64,000 nt of DNA from Dipteris shenzhenensis (taxonomy: Eukaryota; Polypodiophyta; Polypodiopsida; Gleicheniales), in the NCBI GenBank assembly GCA_047967505.1, contig CM106538.1. One strand, given 5' to 3'. The position numbers were made by a program, and so were the translations under genes. Below, piece after piece: positions 29,231 through 40,120 of this stretch (within the stretch, counting starts at the first letter, position 1; every line of letters begins with the position of its first letter). Under the pieces are notes generated by a model. That model ran no database searches. It was not told the DNA's origin and was given only the letters and a program-made list of their open reading frames with translations.

Positions 29231-32200
29231 CTTCCATTCTTGCCTCCGTTGAGAGCACTCTCATAGGCCTCGTAGTGGGCTAGTTCCTACCGTAGGTACT
29301 CTTTATCCTCAGTTTCCTCCTCTTTTTCTACGAGAGCAGTGGTCTTTTTGGCCTTAGCCTTGCCTTTGGATACAGGGGATTTGGGACTTGAAGGGTGTTA
29401 AATTGCACAGCGTAGTGGAACAAAAACTGAACAAAGAATAGAGAGTACACAGTGAACTGGAGATGAACAAAATTTTCCTTTAATACTGATGTAATACAGA
29501 TGATGGCTCCATCCACCTGTGTGCTCCCAGAGTGGAGCTTAGATGGCGATCTAAACAAATACTAGGTGGAGAGCTACTAGCTGGAAGATCTCTATTGGAA
29601 GATCTGATCTGGTACAATGGACTGGGAGGTCACCTCTTTATAGCTATGAGGGCGGTAGCTAGATCAACGTAGTCGATGGAACCAACCAATCAACCTAGTT
29701 GGTGAAGCCGACCAGTCAACCTAGTCGATGGAATCGCCTAGTCATCCATGGAATATTCAGGGAATATTTTCTATACCGTCGCCTCGGGGGCTCTCGCCCC
29801 TGAATCCCCACCAAGGGGTTGCTGGCCCCCAGACCCCAGTGAGAGCAAGGGGCTCCCACACAATCACCTTTCTACCATCAATGGTCTCATTGATAGTCCT
29901 CATCTAACATGCAAGTCAGGATCCATCCAGTGTCCTGAGCTCACGCATGGCTTCTCCTCATATGGGGGCCTTACAACTTGAGCACCTTGGACCACTGGTG
30001 GTTACCAAGAGGGTGGGGCATTGAGCATATCTAACAAAGGGGGCTCTTCCATTGCGCTTATAGCGTCAACATGGGTGGTTACTCTACTTACCCTATTTCC
30101 CTAGTTGGAGAAGAACTCATGGGTGGTGAGCAATCATGGCACCTACGTAGGACAGCCAATGAAGATCTGATTTTATCCTTACAGTTCCCTTGCTTACCTC
30201 TCGGGGTTGAGTATGTTAAACATTCTTAGAGGAACGACCAGGGTCAGACCCTTGAGATCTAGGGTCGTGATTTGAAACCCTACTCTTTCTGGGACATCTA
30301 TATTGGCTAAGATGTGCATCCAATTCTGCGAGAATTCTGGCTCAAGGAGAGGTTCATACCAGAAGTCGTGAGACTCCTTCTCATCCTCTTCCTTGTCACA
30401 GGGTTGGAATAGCTTTACAGAGGTGGTTCGGGCAGTGGTGGCAGACTTTGGGGCCTACACTGGTCTGTTCACCTCTAGGATTAGGGGTACCTCAAGGTCA
30501 TCCTGGGTGGAACACTGTTCAGAAGTAGAGGAGGTGGCAAGAGTAGTTGTCTCCTCATCAAAGCCGTCCTAGATGAGCACCTGGTCGGAGCCGTCACCTA
30601 CTCGAATGGTTTTCTTAGCTCAGCTCAGAGGATGTGGGGGAATCTCGGGGCCGGGCAACGGGGATCCCTTACCCTTCCTTTTGAACTTCCTCATTGCCTT
30701 GCCTAATGCCTTGGCTTACCTCCTTGTAATGACTTGTAGTGGCACTGCGGCCACATACCCCTGTTTGATGCTAAGCAGATTGAGGCCAATGCTCTTTGGC
30801 GGGATGATTGGGGTGGTCGGTCTCCTCATTGGATAGTCCTGGAATAGATGCTCCATTCCACATCCTACACACAAGGGGGTGGGGTTGTCGGGTGGTGGGG
30901 GTATGATCCTTGTATGGATAATCCTTTAAGAAGTGTGGGCCCTGGCATTTGAAACAGGACACCGAAGGGTTTGAAGTAACTTGGTAGGGGAATTCACTTG
31001 CTTTATGGGGACCCTGGCAGGTGTAACATTGGAGCGGGGGTCTTCAGTCAATTGAGTTTAGATCTCTCCTCCTTGGGTTTACAGGGGCAGTTTGGAATAC
31101 AGGGACCTATTGATCCTCTGGCGGGAGGTAGTGGATTAGGGTACCACTTCCTCCCTGTAGGGGTAGCAATCATGAGGTCTGTGATCAGGATCCGTCTCCT
31201 CCCAGCCATTGGGCAATTCTTCAACCAACACTTGATTGACTGGGGCTATATGAGGTAGCACGGTCTACGGACCCAATATGGGTGGTGGTAGCAGAGTTGG
31301 CTGAGTCTTGTACTAGCTAGAGCTAGCCACGGGGCCACCTTGAGAGATCTAGGGGTTAGATGGGGCCATTAGGGCTAATGGGGGTCTCATTTGATACATG
31401 GGTTAGGGAAGGGACCTCGAAAATTAACATTGGGAGGTATCATGATTTCCCCACCTATGGTAGTGTGTGTAGTAGAGTGCCAGCCTTGCCCTTAGGTGCG
31501 AGCACTCATTGGAGGGGTGGTTGCCATTGCATATCCCACACTAGACATTGTCTCTCCATGGAAACAAGTGGGGGTTTCTCAGCACCTCCTTGGAGGTTCT
31601 TGTCCTCCATTGCTGGCCTAGCTGATCCAATAGATTGGAGGCCAACTCACTCATATCCAAGCCTTTGGGTTCATTGGCCTCCTTCTTGATCGACTCTACA
31701 CTCAACGACCTAACCGATGGAGCTATTTTTGAGGGAGACGGGGCTTTATCCGAATTCACCTTGTCCATCATGTTGTCACATATATGGATGGCCACCTTGC
31801 TGCATGGATCAAAGGAGGTAGGGTTCATCACCATGAGGTGGTCATGTAGCTTCAGGTTTTCCAATCCAATAAGGAAGTGAGGCAACAGTCATTTGTCGCT
31901 CATCCACTCGTATGGTTCACAGCAGGCATTGAGGTGCTTGATCCTAACAATGTAATCCCTCAAGGATTCCTTATCATTACATTTTATACCATACAATTGG
32001 TTGATTAGGCTCCATTTATGATCGTTGGGGCAAACCCCACAATAAAGGCCTTTCTCAATGTCTCCCAGTTGATCTTTTCTTCTGGGGTGAAAGCCCCATA
32101 CCATTGGCCTACCTTGCCATCCAGGCTGAGGCCAAACGCATTCGCCATCTCTAGGTCTCTCGGAGCACCAAAGGCTTCACAAATCTATTCAAACCACTCC

Positions 32201-32478
32201 ACGTGGGAGAGCGGGTCTCCTCCTAGAAACTTGGTCATTAGCTTGGCAATGGCTATGGGATGGCTCCTCGAGGGATTCACAATCCTTGCAAGAAACACTA
32301 GGGTGGGTGGAGGTGGTGTTGCCCTTCCTAGGGTGTTCACCAAGATACGCATTACCTCATCAGTCAACACCGTTTGAGCAGCTAGCAGAGGTGTTGTTGT
32401 GGGCTTGATGGGGTGTAGGGCTAGCCTTAAGCATGGCCTAGGTGGTGGTCCCCACATCATTGCTGGTATCGAATCTGG
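29230..32478 (-). pseudogene. Ty3/gypsy gag and gag-pol linker, interrupted by a solo LTR
   Basis: On the minus strand: a Pro-rich gag N-terminus (32185-32502), a capsid-like part (KFLGGDPLSHVEWFE, then KINWETLRKAF and SLRDYIVRIKHLNACC, 31889-32230; GLENLKLHDHL, 31800-31885), and a zinc knuckle with its last Cys replaced by Tyr (CFKCQGPHFLKDY, 30915-30960). A linker with ANIDVPERVGFQ and PLRMFNIL (about 30190-30310) follows, then an acidic stretch (VEKEEETEDKEYL, about 29290-29330). The same linker is found on the plus strand at 44290-44975, so it is a true family feature. No reverse transcriptase is attached. Stops and frameshifts are frequent. Confidence 0.75.
29396..30036 (-). repeat. solo LTR with 5-bp target-site duplication
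   Basis: It is flanked by AAGGG on both sides (29391-29395 and 30037-30041), starts TGTTAAAT and ends TCTAACA, and is 641 bp long. A CTATAAAG box on the minus strand, together with shared phrases at its minus-strand 5' end (TGTTAGATAT, CCCCCATATGAGGAGAAG) with the copia LTR at 39349, shows it lies on the minus strand and is related to that LTR. Removing it rejoins the gypsy linker on either side. Confidence 0.85.
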
Positions 32479-34065
32479 CTTTGTACTTTTCCAAAGTGCC
32501 ATCGGCCTTGTACTTTACCTTCCAAACCCACTTGGTGCTAATAACCTTTCTATTAGGTGGTTGATCTACCAGATCCCAAGTTTCATTCTTCATGATGCTA
32601 TCATATTCTACTTGCATAGCGTTTTTCTAATCTTGGTCTACAAGTGCTTCCTCCAAACTCGCAAGCTCCTTTACTTCTGCAATAATCTCAGCCATCAAGG
32701 CCATATTGACCATGTGAGCAGAAGCCCTCCTTTGCTCCTCAATTCTCTGAGACCACCTTGGTCCATCTGCATGCTGCTCAACAGACATAGGCATCTGGTT
32801 ATCATGGTTGTAGAACTGCCTTACCCATCGTGGCAATGGCTTTTCTGGTGGTGTAACAACAGGTTGGTGACTTATACCTTCATCATCTGATATTTCCTCC
32901 TCCTGTATAGCTCTTGGGACAGGTCTATAGTGAATTACCTCTTTGCTTGACGATAAAGTGGAAGAGCTCTTCTCTACCTCCACTGCATGTGGCTGCTCCC
33001 TAAACACCACATCGTGGCTCGCTATGATCTTCTTTGCCTCTTGGTCATATAACTTATAGGCTTTCTTCTCATCACAATAGCCTAAGAAGATACATTTGGT
33101 GCTTTTTGGTTGTAGCTTGTTTCTCTCTTTGTCAGGTACATGCGCATAACATGCGCATAGCATTCACACCCAAACATTCTAAAGTAGGAGACAGATGGCT
33201 TTTTACCGCTATAAGCCAATGTGGTGTTTTACCTTTGAGGACCTTTCTATAGCTGCTGCGATTAAGGATGTAAACCACAGTATTGACAACCTTAGCCCAA
33301 AAGTGGTTTGGCAATCCAACACCTTTCAACATACACCTCCCCATCTCCACAATGGTCCACATTCAATGTTCAACAACCAAATTTTGCTGAGGCATAAGTG
33401 GTGTCGTCGTTTGTCGCTTGATCCTTTGCTCTTGCAAAAAACTCCAAACTCTGTAGAAACAAACTCACCACCACCATCCAATCTGATTTTCTTCACTTTT
33501 CTCCCTATTTCATTTTCAAGAAGCTATAGCCATTCTTTCAATTTACCAAAAGCTTGAGCCTTTTCGCAAAGAAAGTACACCCACATCTTCCTACTATAGT
33601 CATCAACAATCAATAAAAAATAGGAAGATCACCCAAAGGCCTGTGTAGGCATCTTACTGCACAAGTCAACATGCACCAACTCTAGAGGAGCATACCAACT
33701 CTAGAGGAGCATTTTCTCTATTCTTGCTTTCTTATGGGGATGCCTTTCTCTGATTTTGCCCATCATGCAAGCTTCACATGGTTGTTTGATTTCTGTGAGA
33801 CTGCAGGTAAGTGAGCAACCATACCTTGCTTCTACATCTCCTTCAACACTGCAAATCTAATGTGGCCGAATATTTCATGCCAAATTCTACTTGTGCCCAC
33901 TCCAGTGGTGGCTGTAAGAGCACTTAGCTCATACAAGTTGTTCTTCCTTACTCCTGTGCCAACAAGATTGCCTACACTATCCATAATTTTTGCTCCTGTC
34001 TTGTTGAACCTCACCTCATGGCATTGGAATGGAGGTGCCAAGGCGTGCATTCATTGGTGCAACTA
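32478..34065 (-). pseudogene. Ty1/copia fragment: pre-integrase, integrase, start of reverse transcriptase
   Basis: On the minus strand, 34050-33832 carries the GAG-pre-integrase region (GVRKNNLYELSAL, then RIWHEIFGHIRFAVLKEM). Integrase remains follow (33700-33130; VYILNRS, KTPHW, then CYAHVPDKERNKL and KCIFLGYCDEKKAYKLY, 33163-33040), then the acidic linker and SLEEALVDQD (32627). The first reverse transcriptase residues (WDLVDQPPNRK, KWVWKVKYKADGTLEKYK) end at about 32478, where gypsy gag begins. Stops are frequent. It resembles the copia element at 39349-43190 in the linker but is not identical. Confidence 0.8.
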
Positions 34066-35325
34066 GTATAGATGGGATGAGACGACCCCCGGAGGAGGTG
34101 GGTCATGGGGCATGGGAACATTAGTTCCATGCAGCGGGCTGTAGGGTGGAAATTGTGGTGCCCCATAGTTGACAAAGGTTGGTGGCACCAGGGCTGTTAG
34201 AGGTTCATAAGACACCACCTTGGAAGTTCCTGGTATCCCCTCGACCGAGGTCTTGCATTCGGAATTCCCTCATCCATGGATCTTCATCATCCATGTTTTC
34301 CCACTGGGAAGGTCGGGCATAGGCGGAGGGTCCCATATCAGCGAAGGTGGTCTCCCTCCTACGGACATGCTGACAAAGGGGTTCTCCATGTCCACGGTCT
34401 AAGTGGATGAACATGTTGGATAACGTACCTCTAAGCTTGGATGCAACCGAGGGTGTAGAAGAGTTGGGAGAGGCTACACTTGTGAATGGAGCTTCCAATG
34501 CCCTTGGACCCGAGGGGTCTTGCATTACTTCTTCTAGACTCTCAGTTTTGTTAGCACTATATAGAGTTTCTAGTCGAGGACCTACTAATGAGTGGAGGCT
34601 CAGGATTGAGCTTCAAAGGTAGCATCCAACAAGAAGGTCCGAGAAAAGCATTACATCACATCGAGCATTGGAAGGAGAAAGAACTTCCCAAATCCCAATT
34701 GCAAGGTGCAAGGTTTCAGCAAGCATGATCAGGGGTATTGTCGATTTTTGATGCTGTACTGTAGCTTTTCTGAACATACGTGCACTTTTAGCAACCTTGA
34801 GTTTCACAAACGAAGATTAGCACAATCAATAGTGAGCTAATTTCCTAGCAATCGATCATGAAAAATGTATGACCATGCTTTTAAATGAAACGTTTTGGTG
34901 AGCATGTTCATTGTGAGTTGCACATAGGGATGCACAAACAGAGCTTGCAGGCAAACGTACATGGCATCTAGTTGGAAAGAGTACCCCTACTTTTCTACTT
35001 GTCGCTTGTAGAGCATCGATTGTCTTGTGAGTCAAATGCACGAGCACTTGGAGAAGGCGGCAATATTGAGTATATTCCATGAAATGACAATCGAAATGCA
35101 GATCAATTTTCCAAGCAAGCTATTGGGGTACGTCATTTTTTCTCTTCAACAGAGAGGTGTGTCATTGAGTCATCGGGCGAAGAGATCAATGCAAAAAACA
35201 AGAGAAATCTGACATTGTGAGCCTCTCTCTTCTCTTATTCCACCAGTGGAATAGGGGATTTGCTTTAGGGCCACTTGCCTCCTTCAAAGACGTTTAAAGC
35301 ATTTAATCTTTAGGGGATTTGCTTA
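34066..35325. other. mostly unassigned; possible gypsy remains
   Basis: A minus-strand frame at 34205-34525 (106 codons, Arg/Asp-rich, with RRRETTFADMGPSAYARPSQW) looks like a gag N-terminal region, but I cannot tie it to a family. 34640-35325 has no recognisable coding signal. Confidence 0.3.
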
Positions 35326-35329
35326 CTTT

Positions 35330-37210
35330 TCATGGATGTGCTAGGCATGGTCTCATTGTGTTGTGGGATTTGCATGGCTTGTTTTGCCAGAGGGCTCTTT
35401 GCTTTTTGAGCAGAAATGAGTTTTTACCATGCCGCTCTTTTTGTCGTCGTGTTATGATCAAGATTGGCTGTGATGCCACACTATGATTTTCCACACTTAT
35501 CATCCCTAGGGGTACTTCAAGTTTTACTTCCGTGGTTGGTTGAGGCTTTGTTCTTAGTGCGCAATCCATGCAGGCATGCCCAACTCCGCATTCCCTGCAC
35601 AAAGGTTGGAATGAAATGGGGTTACCCTTGTGTGGGCATTCTGCTATGCGATGGTTTTCTCCACAACCAAAACACTTTTGATGGGTGTTCGATATGCGGT
35701 GGGTCTTACTTGGTTTGCATACACCGGGATGAGTCCTTCAACACCATGCATGTAGTACATAGGGTATTCTATTTCATACTCATAGTGAGGCTCCAGCTCT
35801 TCAAGTTGGAGTTGTTGCATCAAAACTACTGGAGCAAGATTGGGAGCCCATGGATATTGCGGAAGATTGGGATTCCTCATTAGTTGAGGCACTTGTGTTC
35901 TCACCAGGAGTGGGTTGAGACATGGCACTTGTGCATTAGGTGCTAGTCCCGCTTGTTTATACCGCTTGTTTATACACTAGGATTTGCAGCGGCTGTTGGT
36001 ATTGTTGGGGCTGGGGTTGTGCTACCCTCATATTGTAGAAACAAGTATTTACATCATGCCCTGCAGCATTGCAAATGGGGCACCATAAGCATGGGGGCTG
36101 AGCCACTTCTAGTGGGTTTAGTCTGTTTCTTAAGATTGGGCATTCATTGGCTGTATGGTTGGCCATACAGTGTGGACACCAAACATTTTCTCTCTGTGGG
36201 CACTGTGGTGGCTGAGAGACATGTAGCTTTTGCTCAATGGCTTGCATCATTTCATCTTTTACTCTTAGGGCCATGGCTTCCACTCTGTCCTTGATGGCGC
36301 AATCTTTGTTGGAAGTGCTTCCCTTCTTTGAAGATTTCCTATCACGTTGACTTGATTTATAGCCATCAACGTCGCTGTCAGAATCTATCATGCTATCCTC
36401 AATGTCAATTGCAGCTTCATGAGCATCGCTAAAATGTGCATAGCTGTTGACTTTTTTCAGGTCCTTTTGCGAATGGATTTTTTTAGGCTAGAGATGAACC
36501 ATGCTATGAGGTACTTGTCATGGATCACATTTTGCTATTAATCTTTTCATTCTTCCCATGTATGTTTTGACCTTTTCTTTCTTGCACATATCTATATTGT
36601 CGAGTTGTAATGCGGGGTCATCTTGCAACCTTTCTATTTGGAATCTTCTTCTGAATTGGTCAAATAGAAGTGCCCATGTGACTCTCTCATCTACAAGAAG
36701 GTTGAGGTACCATTTCGAAGCCTCATCGGTTAGGGCAATCGAGAACCAAGCGGCTTTGGTTTCATTTGACTAGTCACCTCCAGCACAACATGCTGCATCA
36801 AAGAGTTAAAGGAACCTAGCGAGGTCCCCTCATCCATTGTACTTTGGCATTTCTAATTTACCAAAGTGTCATCTGCTATTGTTGTTGTTGTTGTTATTGT
36901 GGTTACGTCATTCTTTAAGGTGTTTTGAAGGACTTTGATCGTTGCTACTTATTGCTTCTTCAATTGTGATTTCCTCCATGCTGCTTGTTGATGGTGAGAG
37001 GTTGAATTCTTGAAGAGCATTGAGGGCCAAAGAAATCTCACAAAAGTATGCAGGGGCTAGTCTTCATCTAGATATGAGGTGCATAAACAAGTCTTATTTG
37101 TGACTTTCAGGTGGGTGCATATGACTGCAAAGTTTGATTATGATTTCAAACTTTGTGGACCTGAAAATGGTCAAAAATAAGCAAGTGGCAAGTCAAAATT
37201 AGTGCCTACC
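35330..37210 (-). pseudogene. Ty3/gypsy gag with several zinc knuckles
   Basis: On the minus strand: an Asn-rich start ((TTG)n on the plus strand, about 36880-36900), a capsid domain (FGKLEMPKYNG, AAWFSIALTDEASKWYLNL, WALLFDQFRRRFQIERL; about 36850-36560), an acidic and Lys-rich spacer, then zinc-binding motifs in a row: CPHC..H....C, CPICNAAGHDVNTC (35957-36391), CFGCGENHRIAEC (about 35640-35680) and CRECGVGHACMDC (35560-35602). There are TAG stops where CAG or TGG is expected, and a frameshift before the third knuckle. No polymerase follows on this side. Confidence 0.75.
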
Positions 37211-38745
37211 TGAGGCAACTACTGGAGCCCAAAATTTATTGTTAAACACTTTGAAAAACTTCCTTTATAATAGATCTTTACATGCATGAAATCTGGGTTC
37301 AATCCGGGTGCAATTTGGTCTTTAAACGGTCGTGAAATGCCAAAAGGAAATTTGAGCATAGAATCAAGGTCAACAAAGGGTTGGATACCATCCACCCTGA
37401 CCACTTGACCACTCATATGGGAGTGAAGGCAATTAGGGTGCCAAAGAGAGTGGAAGAAGAGGAACCACCCAACTTTCATAACTCAACGGTTTTGGATTTG
37501 ATGCTACGGATGTTTCAAGAGGATCGAATGCTACAGAACCTAAGGGAGGAGGAAGACATCTATAGCTTTGAGGAGCCACTATCGGTGGGAAGAGAGACCT
37601 CCTAGCAACCATGTGATATTGCTGGGTTAGCGGCCTTCCTCTCCATAGAGGTCAAGATGCCAATTGCATCCTTGTTAAGGGGGATACCCTGTGGCCATAC
37701 CTCTCAAGCTAGATGAATAGGGAAATCCTAGCCCAAGGTCCTATCAACCCCGAAGACAACCAACCACAAGAGGAGGGCTCAAACCTACCTAAGGTTCCCA
37801 TCAATAAATTACACCAATACTTCAAAGGTGATGACACTAATGCAGCTATCCCCATGTGTAGTCTCAACGGTGACTCACATGTTGTGGGGATCTTGAAGGA
37901 ATGCTAATGGATCCTCCACTCCAAGCTACTCCTTGTAAGGGCAATGCAAAGCATGAGCCATCCGCATGTGTTACTCAAGCGGCTCCCGGATTGTTGCAAT
38001 GTGTTTCCATGAGAGAAAGAGGGAAGGGGGAGAAGGTGGAGGAGTGAAGGGGAATGGAGTGGCAAACACGAGGGCACTACAAAGGCAACAAGAGAACACC
38101 CAAAGACACTCTTGTATTCCAAACTTGGGCATACAACAATGGAGACCAAAGTCAACCATTTGGCCTTTTATACAAGTCACCTTTTGAAGGGAGGGCCAAC
38201 CCTTTTCCTTTTTGCACTCTCCCTCTCTTTACATTCACAAGCTCTTGGGCCCATAGGGTGACAAGGCATCTTCTCTATCCTTTGCTTCCCTCTTTCTATT
38301 GTAGATCCTATTGTTACACTTCTTCGTGTGTCAAAAATAGCACTTGTGTTAACCATATAAGAGCACTTGGGACAATCCATGCATTAGGAGGTGCTCCTAC
38401 CCAAGGCCCAAATAGCGCTTGTGTTAGCCTCACCCCTCCGGGTCCTAAGCCATTTGAGGCTCAAAACCTAGATTAGCAAGGTCGGTCTTGATCCACCATT
38501 TGGGGCTCAAAACCCATAAAGCCTATAATTGAAAACCCGTAGGGCTTGCAATTATGCTACATCCATGGATGTGGCCATTAAGGTAAATCATGAAGCCTAA
38601 TGACTCATTACCATGCATTTTGTGACTATATCATGCATTCTAGGGCTGTGGTTGTTAACATGCTCCCCTTTTTATTACTGAGCCACCTGACCGTGCTCGA
38701 GGAGGTGGGTGGAGAGGACAAATCTAGAGGACTGCATAGCGGTCT
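37211..38745. other. unassigned, possible retroelement remains
   Basis: Plus-strand frames 37381-37605 and 37713-37907 are Glu/Gln-rich (VEEEEPPNFHNS, RMFQEDRMLQNLREEEDIYSF; GPINPEDNQPQEEGSNLP) and lie in the same direction with one stop between them, but I do not recognise them. They could be gag or linker remains. 38170-38740 shows no coding signal. Confidence 0.3.
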
Positions 38746-38747
38746 AA

Positions 38748-39044
38748 TTGGCAGGGGGTGATCCGGGTGAAGTACAAGCAGAATTTTCAGAAGTGGGTGG
38801 CATGCATGTCCTCGTACATGCAAATGTGATGGCCATGGAGATTGTGGACTCGAAGGTAGAGGCAGAGGTTTTGGAACTACAAGGGGATGATGTCGAGGTT
38901 GAAGACAATTTTGTTGTTGAGATTATGGAGGTTGTCGCCAATCGGCCAACTATGGGCGGGGAGATCACGAGTCCCTCCAGGAGAAGTTGGATAGAACAAA
39001 CATGGTATATGAAGAGATTCTCCAAAACTACTCCCAACTACAGC
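38748..39044 (+). other. possible coiled-coil coding remnant
   Basis: The frame containing SLQEKLDRTNMVYEEIL and then QNYSQLQQ (about 38970-39044) has a heptad-like pattern of a coiled coil and ends at CAG followed by GTATAT, which could be a splice donor. It then enters a TA/TG microsatellite. The upstream part is in a different frame. I do not recognise the protein. A retroelement gag coiled coil is as likely as a host exon. Confidence 0.25.
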
Positions 39045-39059
39045 AGGTATATATACATA

Positions 39060-39133
<74 letters not shown>

Positions 39134-39262
39134 TGTGTGTGTGTGTGTACATAAATATATATCTATATATATATATATATACATATATGTGTGTGTGTGT
39201 GTGTGTGTGTATATACACACACACACATATATATATACACATACATATATACATACATATAC

Positions 39263-39346
<84 letters not shown>
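39045..39346. repeat. complex (TA)n/(TG)n/(GTATAT)n microsatellite
   Basis: About 300 bp of only A, T, G and C dinucleotide and hexanucleotide patterns: GTATAT units, TG tracts, CA tracts and TA tracts. Self-complementary TA and CA/TG blocks could fold back. Frames on both strands are artefacts (Tyr/Ile, Cys/Val, Thr/His). Confidence 0.95.
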
Positions 39347-39347
<1 letters not shown>

Positions 39348-39348
39348 T

Positions 39349-40049
39349 TGTTAGATATCAATGCTCCACTCTCATGTAACTACGCAGGAACTAGCTAACT
39401 CTACTTGTAAGCCCCCCATATGAGGAGAAGGCATTTGAGTAGCTCAGTTATCCAGTAGGTCCTGGTTTGGACACCAGATGGGGGCCATGTGTGGCCTGAT
39501 GGCTGGACGGCTTTAGATACAGTCGGCACACCACCAACTAGGCTACATGTAAGTGCAGGAAGGCATCCCTTGACTGACCGCACTTAGGGTAGATGGAGCA
39601 ATTCTCGGGGCAGCCCACTCTCCAGTTGCGGGGCCCGTTTGGAGCCTCAGATGATCCTGGATGGCTCTGGGCCGCCGAACAGAGACCGTAGGTTAGTTGC
39701 TCTGTTTTGCACATCGGTTCTATTGTATGGTTAGTGGCCGTTTTGGGCAGACTGGTCAACCAATTGAGCCTAACCGACTATGATTGGTGGCTATATAAGA
39801 GCAAGCCCGTGAAGCCCATTTCATCACTGGCTATAGCAACCCTGATTCCTTAGCATCCAGCCTTCGTCTTCTACTGTTTCCAGCATGCCATCAAAGCTTC
39901 TTTCACAGGAGTGCATGGTTGGGAGGCAGCGCCATCTATTGTATCAGTTCTACAGTAACCAAATTTTTTATTCTCCATACTATCTTGTTCTCTCTTGCGT
40001 ACGAGATCCTGTTATCTGTTTAGCACAGACATTGTATTATTTTCTTACA
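39349..40049 (+). repeat. 5' LTR of a copia element (about 701 bp)
   Basis: It starts TGTTAGATATC directly after the microsatellite and ends TTTCTTACA directly before the primer site. A TATATAA box lies at about 39792-39798, in a good position for the U3 promoter. It shares its first stretch with the solo LTR at 29396-30036 read on the minus strand. The 3' LTR was not found. Confidence 0.85.
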
Positions 40050-40061
40050 TGGTATCAGAGC
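40050..40061 (+). other. primer binding site (initiator Met tRNA)
   Basis: TGGTATCAGAGC immediately follows the LTR end and is complementary to the 3' end of plant initiator tRNA-Met, the usual primer of copia elements. Confidence 0.9.
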
Positions 40062-40120
40062 CTCGACTCTAGCAAGAAGATTTGGTAGTGTGTTTTCTAT
40101 TTGCGAGCAGATTGTGAGAG

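Noticed and set aside
38748-39044. Host gene exon with coiled coil
   Set aside because: No second exon or family match; a retroelement origin is equally likely, so listed only as a weak feature.
39045-39346. Overlapping frames on both strands (Tyr/Ile, Cys/Val, Thr/His)
   Set aside because: Pure dinucleotide and hexanucleotide repeat; no codon pattern of a gene.
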